Origin: Cupriavidus taiwanensis
Lineage (GTDB): Bacteria > Pseudomonadota > Gammaproteobacteria > Burkholderiales > Burkholderiaceae
NCBI RefSeq assembly: GCF_900249755.1
Contig: NZ_LT976854.1
Span: 932,574-996,573, forward strand
Reading direction: 5' to 3'
Length of the DNA: 64,000 nt
Below the pieces are notes generated by a model. That model was given only the letters and a program-made list of their open reading frames with translations, was not told the origin of the DNA and did not search any database. A program made the translations under genes and the position numbers. Below, one piece after another: positions 43,785 to 51,320 of the stretch (its first letter is position 1; each line of letters starts with the position of its first letter).

Positions 43785-43916
43785 TTACTTGTGGCGGTCT
43801 GCCGAGCTTTCCAGCTTCTGGCCGCCGCGCTGAATGTCCTGGCCGAGCCCCGCCATCGTGTTGCAACCCGCCAACAGAGTGGCAAACAAAACGCACCAGA
43901 TCCAACCTTTCTTCAC
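43785..43916 (-). CDS. Entericidin A/B-family small lipoprotein
   Basis: A 43-residue peptide starting at GTG behind a GGAG site. The N-terminus is MKKGWIWCVLFATLLAGC, with a lipobox (LLAGC, Cys at residue 18). It is followed by NTMAGLGQDIQRGGQKLESSAD, the hallmark amphipathic helix of entericidins (NTxxGxGxDxxxGGxxxxxxA). EcnA/EcnB are small cell-envelope lipoproteins linked to stress-induced lysis, though many homologues are simply abundant stress lipoproteins. No second ecn gene is adjacent. The gene is shorter than common annotation cutoffs. Confidence 0.88.
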   Translation of the reverse strand: MKKGWIWCVLFATLLAGCNTMAGLGQDIQRGGQKLESSADRHK

Positions 43917-44060
43917 GCCGGGCTCCTTTCTATAGGGTTGAGAATCGAGAGATTCGTCGAGTTACGGATTGACGCGGATTTTACCGCCGCTGCGCGCAGC
44001 TTTGATAGCGGGTATGTCGCAATTTGTAAATCCTGCAACGGCGCGGCGGGCATCCGTCGA

Positions 44061-45377
44061 TCAGGCCTGCGGCGCCAGCAAGGCGCGGGCGCGCTGCTGG
44101 ATCGCCGCATGGGTCTGCAGCAGCCACACGGCCGGGAACGGCTGCGCCAGCAGGTAACCCTGCACGCTGTGGCAGCCCCAGGCGCGCACCGCATCGAGCT
44201 GCTGGCGGGTTTCGATGCCCTTGGCGCAGACCGACGCGCCGGCGCGCCGCGCGGCGCGGCAGGCTTCGCGCAGGCTGTCGGTGCGGCTGCGTAGCTCGCG
44301 CGCGTGGCCCAGGCCGCGTGCGTCCAGCGTGACGGCGTCGGGCTGCAGCGCCGCCAGCGCCTCGCGGCAGGCGGGGCTGTCGTCGAAATCGCCCAGCGCC
44401 AGCTGCAGCCCGCGCCGGCGCAGCGCGGCAAAGCGGTCGATGAGGTCGTCGTCGGTCGGCACCGTGCTGGCCGGCAGTTCGATGCACAAGTGCTCCGGCG
44501 CGATGCCGCCCGCATCGAGCGCCTGCGCCAGCGCCTCCACCATCTGCGGGCGATGCAGTTGCGCGCTCGAGGCCAGCAGGGTGAATTGCAGCGGGGCGAT
44601 GGTCTCGGCCGCACGCACCAGCGGCAGCACGTTTTCCAGCAGCCAGTTGCCGATGCGGCCGACCAGTCCGAGCGTTTCGACGCCGGGCAGGAAGTCTTGC
44701 GGCGCCACGCGGCCGAGCACGGGATGCTGCCAGCGCAGCCGCACCGTATAGCCGCTGACGGCGGCGCCGGCCAGGTCGGCACGCGGCTGCAGCTGCAGGC
44801 TCAGCTCGCCGCGCTCGAGTGCGTCGGGCAGTGCCGCCAGCAACGGGGCCGCGGGCGGCGGGGCCGGCTTGTCGGCGCGCGCCAGGCCAGCGCCGCCCTG
44901 GCGGTTGACCCGCAGCATCGCGTCGAACGCCTGCTGCAGGCTGCGCTCGGCCGGGATGTCGGCATGGTCGTTGGCCACGCCGATGCTGCACGACAGATGC
45001 AGCTCGAAGCCATCGAGTGCGAACGGCCGGGACAGGTCATCGGCCACGCGGCTGGCAATCTGGCCCGGATCCGGCACGCCGGCGGGCAGCGTGGTGATGA
45101 CCGCCAGGTCGGCAGCGGCAATCCAGTGCATCAACGCGCCCGGCGGCAGCAGGCAGGCGATGCGGGCCTGCACGATGCCGCGCAGCCTGGCCGAGCGGTG
45201 CGGCCCGAGCGTTTCGCAGGCGCTGGCAAAGCGGTCCAGCCGGATCGCCAGGATCGCGGCCGGCTTCCCGGGCTGGGCGCGGCGCGCGCTCAGCGCGCTC
45301 ACCAGCGCGGACGGTTGCATCGCGCCGTCGCCGCCCCGGGCAGCGCGCGCGACGATGTCGTCGGCATCATGATCCAT
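44061..45377 (-). CDS. Degenerate GGDEF-EAL domain protein
   Basis: A 438-residue protein with a degraded diguanylate-cyclase-like half (residues about 35-170) and an EAL-like half (about 185-430). The GGDEF motif is replaced by AADLA. In the second half the EAL loop reads GYTVRLRW, the metal-binding DDFG reads GDFDDS, and the usual AEGVET is AKGIET. Catalysis of c-di-GMP synthesis or breakdown is therefore very unlikely; it may bind a nucleotide or act through protein contacts. No membrane or sensor domain is seen. The ATG at 45377 was chosen; the frame continues to 45515 without family resemblance. A perfect FNR-type box lies 224 bases upstream. Confidence 0.82.
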   Translation of the reverse strand: MDHDADDIVARAARGGDGAMQPSALVSALSARRAQPGKPAAILAIRLDRFASACETLGPHRSARLRGIVQARIACLLPPGALMHWIAAADLAVITTLPAGVPDPGQIASRVADDLSRPFALDGFELHLSCSIGVANDHADIPAERSLQQAFDAMLRVNRQGGAGLARADKPAPPPAAPLLAALPDALERGELSLQLQPRADLAGAAVSGYTVRLRWQHPVLGRVAPQDFLPGVETLGLVGRIGNWLLENVLPLVRAAETIAPLQFTLLASSAQLHRPQMVEALAQALDAGGIAPEHLCIELPASTVPTDDDLIDRFAALRRRGLQLALGDFDDSPACREALAALQPDAVTLDARGLGHARELRSRTDSLREACRAARRAGASVCAKGIETRQQLDAVRAWGCHSVQGYLLAQPFPAVWLLQTHAAIQQRARALLAPQA

Positions 45378-45688
45378 GCATGATCTTGCGGGCCGCTGGG
45401 AAATGGCTTGCGGCGCACGCGTCTCCCCGTGTCTGAAATGGTTCTTCGGCAGGCCGCCAGCAACGGTGCCGTAGCAGCCGTGCCCTTGGTGCAGCCATGC
45501 GTGGCGCGGCCGCATGCTGGCCGCGCAGCCCGATCATAAGCGAAGGGAATTGGGAAGGGGCGTTGCAGATTGCGCCAAAGTGATTCAGTCGCAACTGCAT
45601 TTGATTTGGATCAATGCGGCGCCATCCAATTTCCAATGGAAGACGCGGTTGATGCCGCGGATCGGCCGGCGGCGTCGGCCTCCGGTCC
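45378..45688. other. Intergenic region upstream of the GGDEF-EAL gene
   Basis: These 311 bases contain no convincing gene. The part nearest 45600 is relatively AT-rich and holds an FNR-type box (45601-45614) and a small TCCA...TGGA dyad at 45625-45640. The leftward neighbour starts at 45377, while the gene on the right ends here at 45689, so any promoter should serve the GGDEF-EAL gene. Confidence 0.5.
45601..45614. promoter_or_regulatory. FNR/ANR-type box
   Basis: TTGATTTGGATCAA matches the FNR consensus TTGAT-N4-ATCAA at every defined base. It lies 224 bases upstream of the degenerate GGDEF-EAL gene. No good -10 hexamer is visible at class II spacing on either strand, so function is uncertain. 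Confidence 0.5.
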
Positions 45689-47002
45689 TCAGCCGGTGGT
45701 TTCTTCCTCGGGTCCCTCCTGCGGCGGCAGGCGCTCGGCCAGGACCTTGTCGATGCGTTTGCCGTCCATGTCCACAATCTCGAAGCGCCAGTCGCCCCAT
45801 TGCACCGTGTCGGCAATCTGGGGCAGGCGCCCCAGCAGCAACAGCAGCATGCCGGACAGCGTGTGGTAGCGCTCCTTTTCCTCCTCGGGCACCTGGCGCA
45901 GGCCGATGCGATCCTTCAGTTCGGGGATGGGGATCAGGCCGTCGAGCAGCCACGAGCCATCGTCGCGCTGGACCGCCCACTCCTCGCCGGCGGCCTCGGC
46001 CTTGAATTCGCCGGTGATGGCTTCGATCAGGTCCTGCAGCGTGACCAGGCCCAGCACCTCGCCGTACTCGTCGATGACAAAGGCGATCTGCCCGCCCGAG
46101 GCGCGGAAGTTTTCCAGCAGTTCCATGCCGGTCACGCTTTCGGGGACGAACACCGCGGGCTGCACCGCGGCCTGCAGGTCGGTCTCTTCGCCGCGCAGCC
46201 GGCGCGCCAGCAACTGGCGCGCGCTGACCACGCCGATGATGTCGTGCATGCCGCCACGCACCACCGGGAAGCGCGAATGGTCGGATTCTTCGATGCGGCG
46301 CAGGTTTTCGTCCAGCGTAGCTTCCACGTCCAGGTAGACCACGTCGCCGCGGGGCACCATCAGCGAGGCCAGCTGGCGGTCATCGAGCCGGAACACGTTG
46401 CGCACCATGGTGTGCTCATGCTGCTCGATCACGCCGGCTTCGGAGCCTTCCACCAGCAGCGCATGGATTTCTTCCTCGGTCACGCCGGGGCCGCGGTCAA
46501 CCTTGGTGCCAAGCAGGCGCAGCACCAGCCGCGTGGAGCTTGACAGCAGCTTGACGAAGGGGGTCGACGCCACTGCCAGCCAGCCGATCGGGCGCGCCAC
46601 CAGCCGCGCGATCAGCTCGGGCGCCATCTGGCCCAGGCGCTTCGGCACCAATTCGCCCAGCACGATGGAAAAATAGGTCAGGCCCGCCACCACGATCGCG
46701 GTGGCCATATAGCCGGCGGTGGTTTCCGAGATGCCGAAACCCTGCAGCCACAGGCCCAGCGGTTGCGCCAGCGTCGATTCGCCGACCACGCCGTTGAGCA
46801 CGCCGATCGAGGTGATGCCGATCTGCACGGTCGAGAGAAAGCGGGTGGGGTCCTCGCCCAGCTTCACCGCCGCGATGGCGCCGCGGTCGCCGTTCTCGAT
46901 ATGGCGTTGCAGACGTGCCTTGCGGGCTGTAACGAGTGCAATCTCGGACATCGCAAACAGGCCGTTCAGCAGGATCAGCGCCAGTAATATGGCAATTTCC
47001 AT
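45689..47002 (-). CDS. CNNM/CorC (HlyC-type) transport-associated membrane protein
   Basis: A 437-residue protein. The N-terminal CNNM (DUF21) membrane domain, about residues 1-190, has NGLFAMSEIALVTARKARL and QIGITSIGVLNGVVGES. A CBS pair follows, about 205-335 (MVPRGDVVYLDVEATLDE, VIDEYGEVLGLVTLQDLIEAI), and a C-terminal CorC_HlyC domain, about 350-430. Such proteins affect Mg2+/Co2+ homeostasis; the older name hemolysin does not describe their role. The gene is divergent from the XRE regulator, with 191 bases between starts. It is not part of an obvious operon. Confidence 0.9.
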   Translation of the reverse strand: MEIAILLALILLNGLFAMSEIALVTARKARLQRHIENGDRGAIAAVKLGEDPTRFLSTVQIGITSIGVLNGVVGESTLAQPLGLWLQGFGISETTAGYMATAIVVAGLTYFSIVLGELVPKRLGQMAPELIARLVARPIGWLAVASTPFVKLLSSSTRLVLRLLGTKVDRGPGVTEEEIHALLVEGSEAGVIEQHEHTMVRNVFRLDDRQLASLMVPRGDVVYLDVEATLDENLRRIEESDHSRFPVVRGGMHDIIGVVSARQLLARRLRGEETDLQAAVQPAVFVPESVTGMELLENFRASGGQIAFVIDEYGEVLGLVTLQDLIEAITGEFKAEAAGEEWAVQRDDGSWLLDGLIPIPELKDRIGLRQVPEEEKERYHTLSGMLLLLLGRLPQIADTVQWGDWRFEIVDMDGKRIDKVLAERLPPQEGPEEETTG

Positions 47003-47193
47003 CAGGGTGCGCGCCCTCTGCGCGCCGGGTGTCTGAAAAGATCAAGCATACCATTCGCCTGTTACACGACGGCGCCGCTGTGATGCGCCCGCCGCAAATG
47101 CCGGCTTTCTTTGACGCACGCCCAAGGCCTGCATCGCTGCGATTACCTGCCAGGTATTCGCAGCGCGGCCGCCGCCATGCTGTAATAGCCGGC

Positions 47194-48087
47194 ATGGAAA
47201 CGCTGACCCCTGCCTCCGAGTCCACGCTCGACTTCCCCGGACTGCTGCGCTACTGGCGCGGCAAGCGCGGCTACAGCCAGCTGGCGCTGTCGCTCGCCGC
47301 CGGCGTGTCGCAGCGCCACATCTCCTTCCTCGAGTCCGGGCGCGCCCGCCCCAGCCGCGAGATGGTGCTGGCCCTGGCCGAGCGCCTGGGCGTGCCGCTG
47401 CGCCAGCGCAACCGGCTGCTGCTGGCCAGCGGCTTCGCCCCGGCCTACAGCGAACACGCGCTGAGCGCGCCGCCGCTGCAAATGGTGCAGCAGGCGATCG
47501 CACTGATCCTGGCCAAGCAGGAGCCGTACCCGGCCGTGGTGCTGGACCGCTTCTGGAACCTGGTCGACGCCAATGCCGCGTACCGCCGCATGTTCGATAC
47601 CTTGCTGGGCGGCCGCCCGCCGGCATCGCTTGACGACGACCCGCACCGGATCAACCTGATGCTGACCGTGTTCGATCCCGACGGCCTGTGGCCGGTCATC
47701 GAGAATGCGCGCCAGGTCGGCCGCTACCTGTTGCGGCGGGTCTGGCAGGAGCTGCAGGTGCAGGCGCACGACCAGACCGCGCGCGCGCTGTTCGCGCGCA
47801 TCGCCGGCTGGCATCCGGACATGGTGGGCCCCGGCGGCGTGCTGCTGCCCGAAGATGACGGCAGCGACGGCCCGCCGCCGCCGCTGCTCCCCGTGGTGCT
47901 GCATGCGGGTGCGTTCCGCGCGTCGCTGTTCTCGACGCTGACCACGCTCGGCATTCCGCAGGACGTCACGCTGCAGGAGCTGCGCATCGAATGCTTCTTC
48001 CCGGCCGACGATGCCACCCGCAGCCTGTTTGAAACGCAGGGCGGGGCGCATGAGCGGTCCGTCAGAAGCGGTAGCGCAGGTAAATGA
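47194..48087 (+). CDS. XRE-family regulator with MmyB-like ligand-binding domain
   Basis: A 297-residue regulator. The N-terminal helix-turn-helix (YWRGKRGYSQLALSLAAGVSQRHISFLESGRARPSREMV) covers residues about 15-60. The remainder matches the MmyB-like PAS-type domain (EPYPAVVLDRFWNLVDANAAYRRM near 108; LHAGAFRASLFSTLTTLGIPQDVTLQELRIECFFPAD near the C-terminus). The ATG at 47194 starts the conserved part. Its 3' end overlaps the end of the convergent pagL gene by 26 bases. Targets are unknown; short-chain dehydrogenases are often neighbours of this family, but none is seen here. Confidence 0.87.
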   Translation: METLTPASESTLDFPGLLRYWRGKRGYSQLALSLAAGVSQRHISFLESGRARPSREMVLALAERLGVPLRQRNRLLLASGFAPAYSEHALSAPPLQMVQQAIALILAKQEPYPAVVLDRFWNLVDANAAYRRMFDTLLGGRPPASLDDDPHRINLMLTVFDPDGLWPVIENARQVGRYLLRRVWQELQVQAHDQTARALFARIAGWHPDMVGPGGVLLPEDDGSDGPPPPLLPVVLHAGAFRASLFSTLTTLGIPQDVTLQELRIECFFPADDATRSLFETQGGAHERSVRSGSAGK

Positions 48088-48736
48088 CGTGGAAGGTGGT
48101 GCCAGGATTGGGCTCCTTGATGCCGCCATTGGACAGATGCTGGATGCGGTAGCCCGCGGTAAAGTTGCGGTCCTTGCCGACCATCACGCCAAGCCCCGCG
48201 TACTCGGAGAACTGGAACGCGGTGGAAATGACGTGGTCATCCGAGGTCCTCGTGCCGGTCAGCAGCCGCGGACCCACCGACAGCTCAAGGAACGGCACCC
48301 ACGTGTGCCGCCACCATCCGATCCGCACCACCGGTGAAGCGCCGAACTCCCACAGGTCGTTCGGATTGTTGTTGCTGTCGCTGAGCCAGCGCGCCACGTT
48401 GATTTCCCACTGCAGGTCCACCTGCCAGCCTTGCGGGTTGCCCCACGCCAGGCCCGAATCCCACAGCATGGCGATCTCCGCCTTCTGCACGTGATGGCTG
48501 TCGTCGAAGCCGTAGCCCAGCTGGACCGCGGGCGCCGCGCGCGCGGCTGCGCTCAGGGATCCGGCAAGCGCAAGCAGCGCCGCAAGGGCGGCGCGGCGCG
48601 GCCGGCGCCAGTGCCGCGCGGAGAAGATTGGAAGGAAAGGGATGCAACTCGCATGGCTGTCTCGTCTGGCTTCTTGGTCTGGCTGGAGCATGGGAAGCAC
48701 GCTGAAAAGATGCTGCGTTGTTGTCAGGCAAGCCAT
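48062..48736 (-). CDS. pagL: Lipid A 3-O-deacylase, PagL-like
   Basis: Up to 224 residues. After an N-region and a signal sequence (RRAALAALLALAGSLSAAARA) the mature part is an outer-membrane beta-barrel. The PagL active-site stretch YRIQHLSNGGIKEPNPG lies near the C-terminus, with the catalytic His-Ser pair and Glu, and the protein ends in a terminal Phe (YLRYRF). PagL removes the 3-O acyl chain of lipid A. The start at 48736 gives a long N-region; the in-frame ATG at 48691 would give a more usual leader. It overlaps the convergent XRE gene by 26 bases at the 3' ends. Confidence 0.87.
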   Translation of the reverse strand: MACLTTTQHLFSVLPMLQPDQEARRDSHASCIPFLPIFSARHWRRPRRAALAALLALAGSLSAAARAAPAVQLGYGFDDSHHVQKAEIAMLWDSGLAWGNPQGWQVDLQWEINVARWLSDSNNNPNDLWEFGASPVVRIGWWRHTWVPFLELSVGPRLLTGTRTSDDHVISTAFQFSEYAGLGVMVGKDRNFTAGYRIQHLSNGGIKEPNPGTTFHVIYLRYRF

Positions 48737-48945
48737 GGGAGAACGGTTGCTTGCAGCTCCCCGGGCGCTGCCTCCTTACCCTATTTGTAGTACACCGGAA
48801 GGCACGTTGCCGAGACCGAACGTGACCGGCACCACTGCGCGGGCCGCACCAGGATAGGGGCTGCGCGCGGGGCTGGCAGTGACCCGGGACAATCGTGCTA
48901 ACATGCGCGGGCCGGTGCCGGCCGCCAGGCCGGCCCGGTTACGTT
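48737..48945. promoter_or_regulatory. Divergent region between pagL and the ribB riboswitch
   Basis: This stretch must hold promoters for pagL (leftward) and for the riboswitch-ribB transcript (rightward). GCCGGTGCCGGCCGCCAGGCCGG near 48911-48933 can fold on itself. No clear -35/-10 pair was identified by eye. Confidence 0.3.
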
Positions 48946-49101
48946 ACGTCTTCAGGGCGGGGTGGAAGTCCCCACCGGCGGTATGCCGCGACGCGCAGCG
49001 CGCGTCCGGCGAGCCCGCGAGCGCTCGCATTCCCGTGCGAGGTCAGCAGACCTGGTGAGAGGCCAGGGCCGACGGTCATAGTCCGGATGAAAGAAGATGA
49101 A
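48946..49101 (+). ncRNA. FMN riboswitch (RFN element)
   Basis: The conserved RFN blocks appear in order: CTTCAGGGCGGGGTGGAAGT, CCCCACCGGCGGTA, GCCCGCGAGCG, then a GGTCAGCAGACCTGGTGAGA arm, GCCGACGGTCATAGTCCGGATG, and the closing GAAGAAGATGAA. This aptamer binds flavin mononucleotide and turns off riboflavin-synthesis genes. The gene it controls is ribB. Here it is followed by a 175-base leader before the ribB start. Confidence 0.93.
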
Positions 49102-49237
49102 CGGAGCTTGCCCGCGTGGCCTGGCATCTCTGCCTCGCCCTGTGGTTTGCCGAGCCTTGCGCGCGCGCGCAGGGCGCGGCGGGCTCGTGCGCGTGCCGAC
49201 AGCACGGCGTGCGGGCCTTGCAGTTCCGTTGACCCTT

Positions 49238-49270
49238 CCCCTGGAACGCCCATTGATGCTGAACCAGGAG
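49238..49270 (+). promoter_or_regulatory. Possible ribosome-site-sequestering hairpin of the riboswitch
   Basis: CCCCTGG at 49238-49244 can pair with CCAGGAG at 49264-49270, which contains the AGGAG ribosome site of ribB, with one mismatch. This could be the output structure of the FMN riboswitch, controlling translation. Terminator-like stems in the GC-rich stretch 49150-49215 are an alternative. Confidence 0.35.
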
Positions 49271-49276
49271 CGTTTC

Positions 49277-49984
49277 ATGTCTAGCTTTTCCACCGAAGCC
49301 ATTGCCCCCGCGGCGTCCGCGGATTCCCTCGTCAATGCCACGATCGATACGATGGCCGACGCCGACCCGCGCGCGCTGGACTTGCGCATCGAGCAGGCCC
49401 TCGAGGCCATGCGCGAAGGCCGGCCCGTGGTGCTGCTCGATGACGACGACCGCGAGAACGAGGCCGACCTGATCCTGGCCGCCGAGCGCCTGACCCAGGC
49501 CAACATGGCCATGATGATCCGCGAATGCAGCGGCATCGTGTGCCTGTGCCTGCCGACGGACAAGGTGCGGCGCCTGGGCCTGCGGCCGATGGTCGAGCAC
49601 AACCGCAGCCAGTACGGCACCGCCTTCACCGTGTCGATCGAAGCCCGCGAGGGCGTCAGCACGGGGGTCAGCGCCGCCGACCGGATCACCACCATCCGCG
49701 CGGCCATTGCCGAGGACGCGGGCGCCGAAGCCGTGGTCAGCCCCGGCCATGTGTTCCCGCTGGTGGCGCGCGACGGCGGCGTGCTCGAGCGCCGCGGCCA
49801 TACCGAAGGTTCCGTCGACCTCGCGCGCATGGCCGGGCTGTCGCCCGCCGCCGTGCTGTGCGAGCTGATGAATCCGGATGGCACCATGGCGCGGCGCGCG
49901 GAAGCGTTGGCCTTTGCCGAGATGTACCGGTTGCCGGTGCTGACCATCGAGGACCTGGTCGCCTGGCGACGCCGGCACGGCTGA
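49277..49984 (+). CDS. ribB: 3,4-dihydroxy-2-butanone 4-phosphate synthase
   Basis: A 235-residue RibB. DDDDRENEADLILAAE near residue 55 supplies the metal-binding acidic loop, SGIVCLCLP near 95, YGTAFTVSIEA, and GHVFPLVARDGGVLERRGHTEGSVDLARMAG near 157 the second half of the active site. It makes the four-carbon unit of riboflavin from ribulose 5-phosphate. It is a stand-alone RibB without the GTP cyclohydrolase II domain of RibBA. The ATG at 49277 was chosen for AGGAG 6 bases upstream; the frame is open upstream to the riboswitch. Expression is controlled by the FMN riboswitch. Confidence 0.93.
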   Translation: MSSFSTEAIAPAASADSLVNATIDTMADADPRALDLRIEQALEAMREGRPVVLLDDDDRENEADLILAAERLTQANMAMMIRECSGIVCLCLPTDKVRRLGLRPMVEHNRSQYGTAFTVSIEAREGVSTGVSAADRITTIRAAIAEDAGAEAVVSPGHVFPLVARDGGVLERRGHTEGSVDLARMAGLSPAAVLCELMNPDGTMARRAEALAFAEMYRLPVLTIEDLVAWRRRHG

Positions 49985-49993
49985 AGCCCACCG

Positions 49994-50039
49994 GGATGCA
50001 TGGATCAGGGCGTGCCCGCGCGCCGCAATGCATGCATCC
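49994..50039. terminator. Inverted repeat downstream of ribB
   Basis: GGATGCATG at 49994-50002 is repeated in inverse at 50031-50039 with 28 bases between, 10 bases after the ribB stop. It can form a stem in RNA but has no T-run, so an intrinsic terminator is uncertain; it may be a processing or attenuation structure. Confidence 0.3.
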
Positions 50040-50088
50040 TGTGCGACAATGCGGATCGCATTTTTCCCGTCTACATGAGGGTAATTCC

Positions 50089-50658
50089 ATGATGTTCCGC
50101 ATGTTTCGGCACGCAGCCGCGCTGGCTGGCTGCGTGTTCGGGCTGGCCCTGCCGCAGGCGCATGCCGATGACGGCGCCGCGCCGGCCTCCGCATCCCGGC
50201 CCGCCGCTGCCGCCGGCCTCTACGAGTGCCAGGTTCCCGGCACCGGTACCGTGTTCCGCTCGACGCCCAAGGAAGGCTGCCGCATGGTGGCCGCGCCCGA
50301 TCCCGGCGCGCCCGATCCGCAGCGCTGGCTGCCGCTGATGGGCGCCAATGGTGTGATTTCCTATTTCGACCAGTCGGCGGTGCGCCGCCAGGGCACGCAG
50401 GTTGGCGTGGTGGTGATGCGCAATTCGCCGTCAGGCGTGATCCGCACCGCCAGCGGCGAACCGATCCGGTCTTCGCTCAAGCGCATGGTGCTGAACTGCG
50501 CCACGTCGATGTATGCGGTGGTCGAGCAGACGCTCTACAGCAAGCGCTTCGCGCGCGGTGAATCGCTCTACACCATCCGCGCGCCGCAATCCGGCACCTT
50601 CCAGGTGGCCGGCCCCGGCACCATCGCCGGGGAACTGCTGCGCAAGCTATGCCGCTGA
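50089..50658 (+). CDS. Exported protein, surface-adhesin-E-like
   Basis: A 189-residue protein with a signal peptide (MMFRMFRHAAALAGCVFGLALPQAHAD). An Ala-rich segment follows, then a motif resembling DUF4124-type or CNP1-like exported proteins (YECQVPGTGTVFRSTPKEGC). The C-terminal two thirds (MGANGVISYFDQSAVRRQGTQVGVVVMRNS; LYSKRFARGESLYTI) is reminiscent of the surface-adhesin E group. The cysteines near residues 46, 64, 143 and 188 could form disulphides. A TGAGGG site precedes the ATG. The function is not known, and the family name should be taken as resemblance only. Confidence 0.65.
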   Translation: MMFRMFRHAAALAGCVFGLALPQAHADDGAAPASASRPAAAAGLYECQVPGTGTVFRSTPKEGCRMVAAPDPGAPDPQRWLPLMGANGVISYFDQSAVRRQGTQVGVVVMRNSPSGVIRTASGEPIRSSLKRMVLNCATSMYAVVEQTLYSKRFARGESLYTIRAPQSGTFQVAGPGTIAGELLRKLCR

Positions 50659-50693
50659 GCCGGCGCCGCGCGGCACAGTCTGTTGCGGCTGGC

Positions 50694-51122
50694 TTAATCG
50701 CCCACGTGGCGCGACTTCCATTGCCCGTTGGACTGCTTGCAGAACCAGCCGCTCCAGTGTTCTTCGGCACTGCCGCGCTTGAGGTCTGACTTCAGGCGCC
50801 GGCAAGGCTGGCCCTTGTCGGTCTTGCTTTCGATCGGGGTGATGGTGCCGTCGATCTGCTGGCGCCGTCCCGCGGCCGGATAGGTCCAGTCCACGGACTG
50901 GCCGTCGGCCGTATCGTTCAGCGCCGTACGCACCGACTTGGCCAGCGACGCGCCTTCCTTGTCGTTGAGCGTGCCGATGATGGTGCCGCTCAGGTAGTTG
51001 TCGAAGTACGCCTGCGCCGGAGCGGTGGCGAACAGCAGCGCGGCGCCCAGCGCGCCTGCGAATGCGGCACGCAGGGCAGGGCGGGCAAGGCCGGCGTTGG
51101 GGGTGGTGGGCCGAGGCAGCAT
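50694..51122 (-). CDS. Exported protein resembling RT0821/17-kDa surface antigens
   Basis: A 142-residue protein with a signal peptide (PALRAAFAGALGAALLFATAPAQA) and no lipobox. The mature part has GTIIGTLNDKEGASLAKSVRTALNDTADGQSVDW, a TITPIESKTDKGQPCRRLKSDL segment and EEHWSGWFCKQSNGQWKS at the end. This recalls the 17-kDa-antigen/RT0821 family of envelope proteins, where two cysteines bracket a small beta domain. The ATG at 51122 was chosen for AAGGAA 7 bases upstream. The gene is divergent from the repeat protein at 51321. Confidence 0.7.
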   Translation of the reverse strand: MLPRPTTPNAGLARPALRAAFAGALGAALLFATAPAQAYFDNYLSGTIIGTLNDKEGASLAKSVRTALNDTADGQSVDWTYPAAGRRQQIDGTITPIESKTDKGQPCRRLKSDLKRGSAEEHWSGWFCKQSNGQWKSRHVGD

Positions 51123-51320
51123 GACGGTTCCTTGTGGCTTCATGGTGGCGTTCGAGTGGCATTGTAAGCGCAATGCGGGGCAATGATGGCCCTTGCCGGC
51201 GCGGCTCGCCAATCGCGTCAACCGGACCGCGGTTGACACGTGCTTGCCGCTGACCTAGCGTTGATTTCTGCCCCCTCGTGCCGCGCACGACGGGCGCCCA
51301 TTCCTGCGAGAGGAGACCCC
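51123..51320. promoter_or_regulatory. Divergent promoter region between two exported-protein genes
   Basis: The 198 bases separate the leftward surface-antigen-like gene and the rightward repeat-protein gene. GTCAACCGGACCGCGGTTGAC at 51218-51238 is a near-perfect dyad (GTCAACCG/CGGTTGAC) that could be an operator. No strong promoter hexamers are obvious. Confidence 0.35.

Noticed and set aside
44304..45383. 359-codon rightward frame opposite the GGDEF-EAL gene
   Set aside because: Antisense shadow rich in Arg/Gln/His; the leftward frame has clear if degenerate EAL-type structure.
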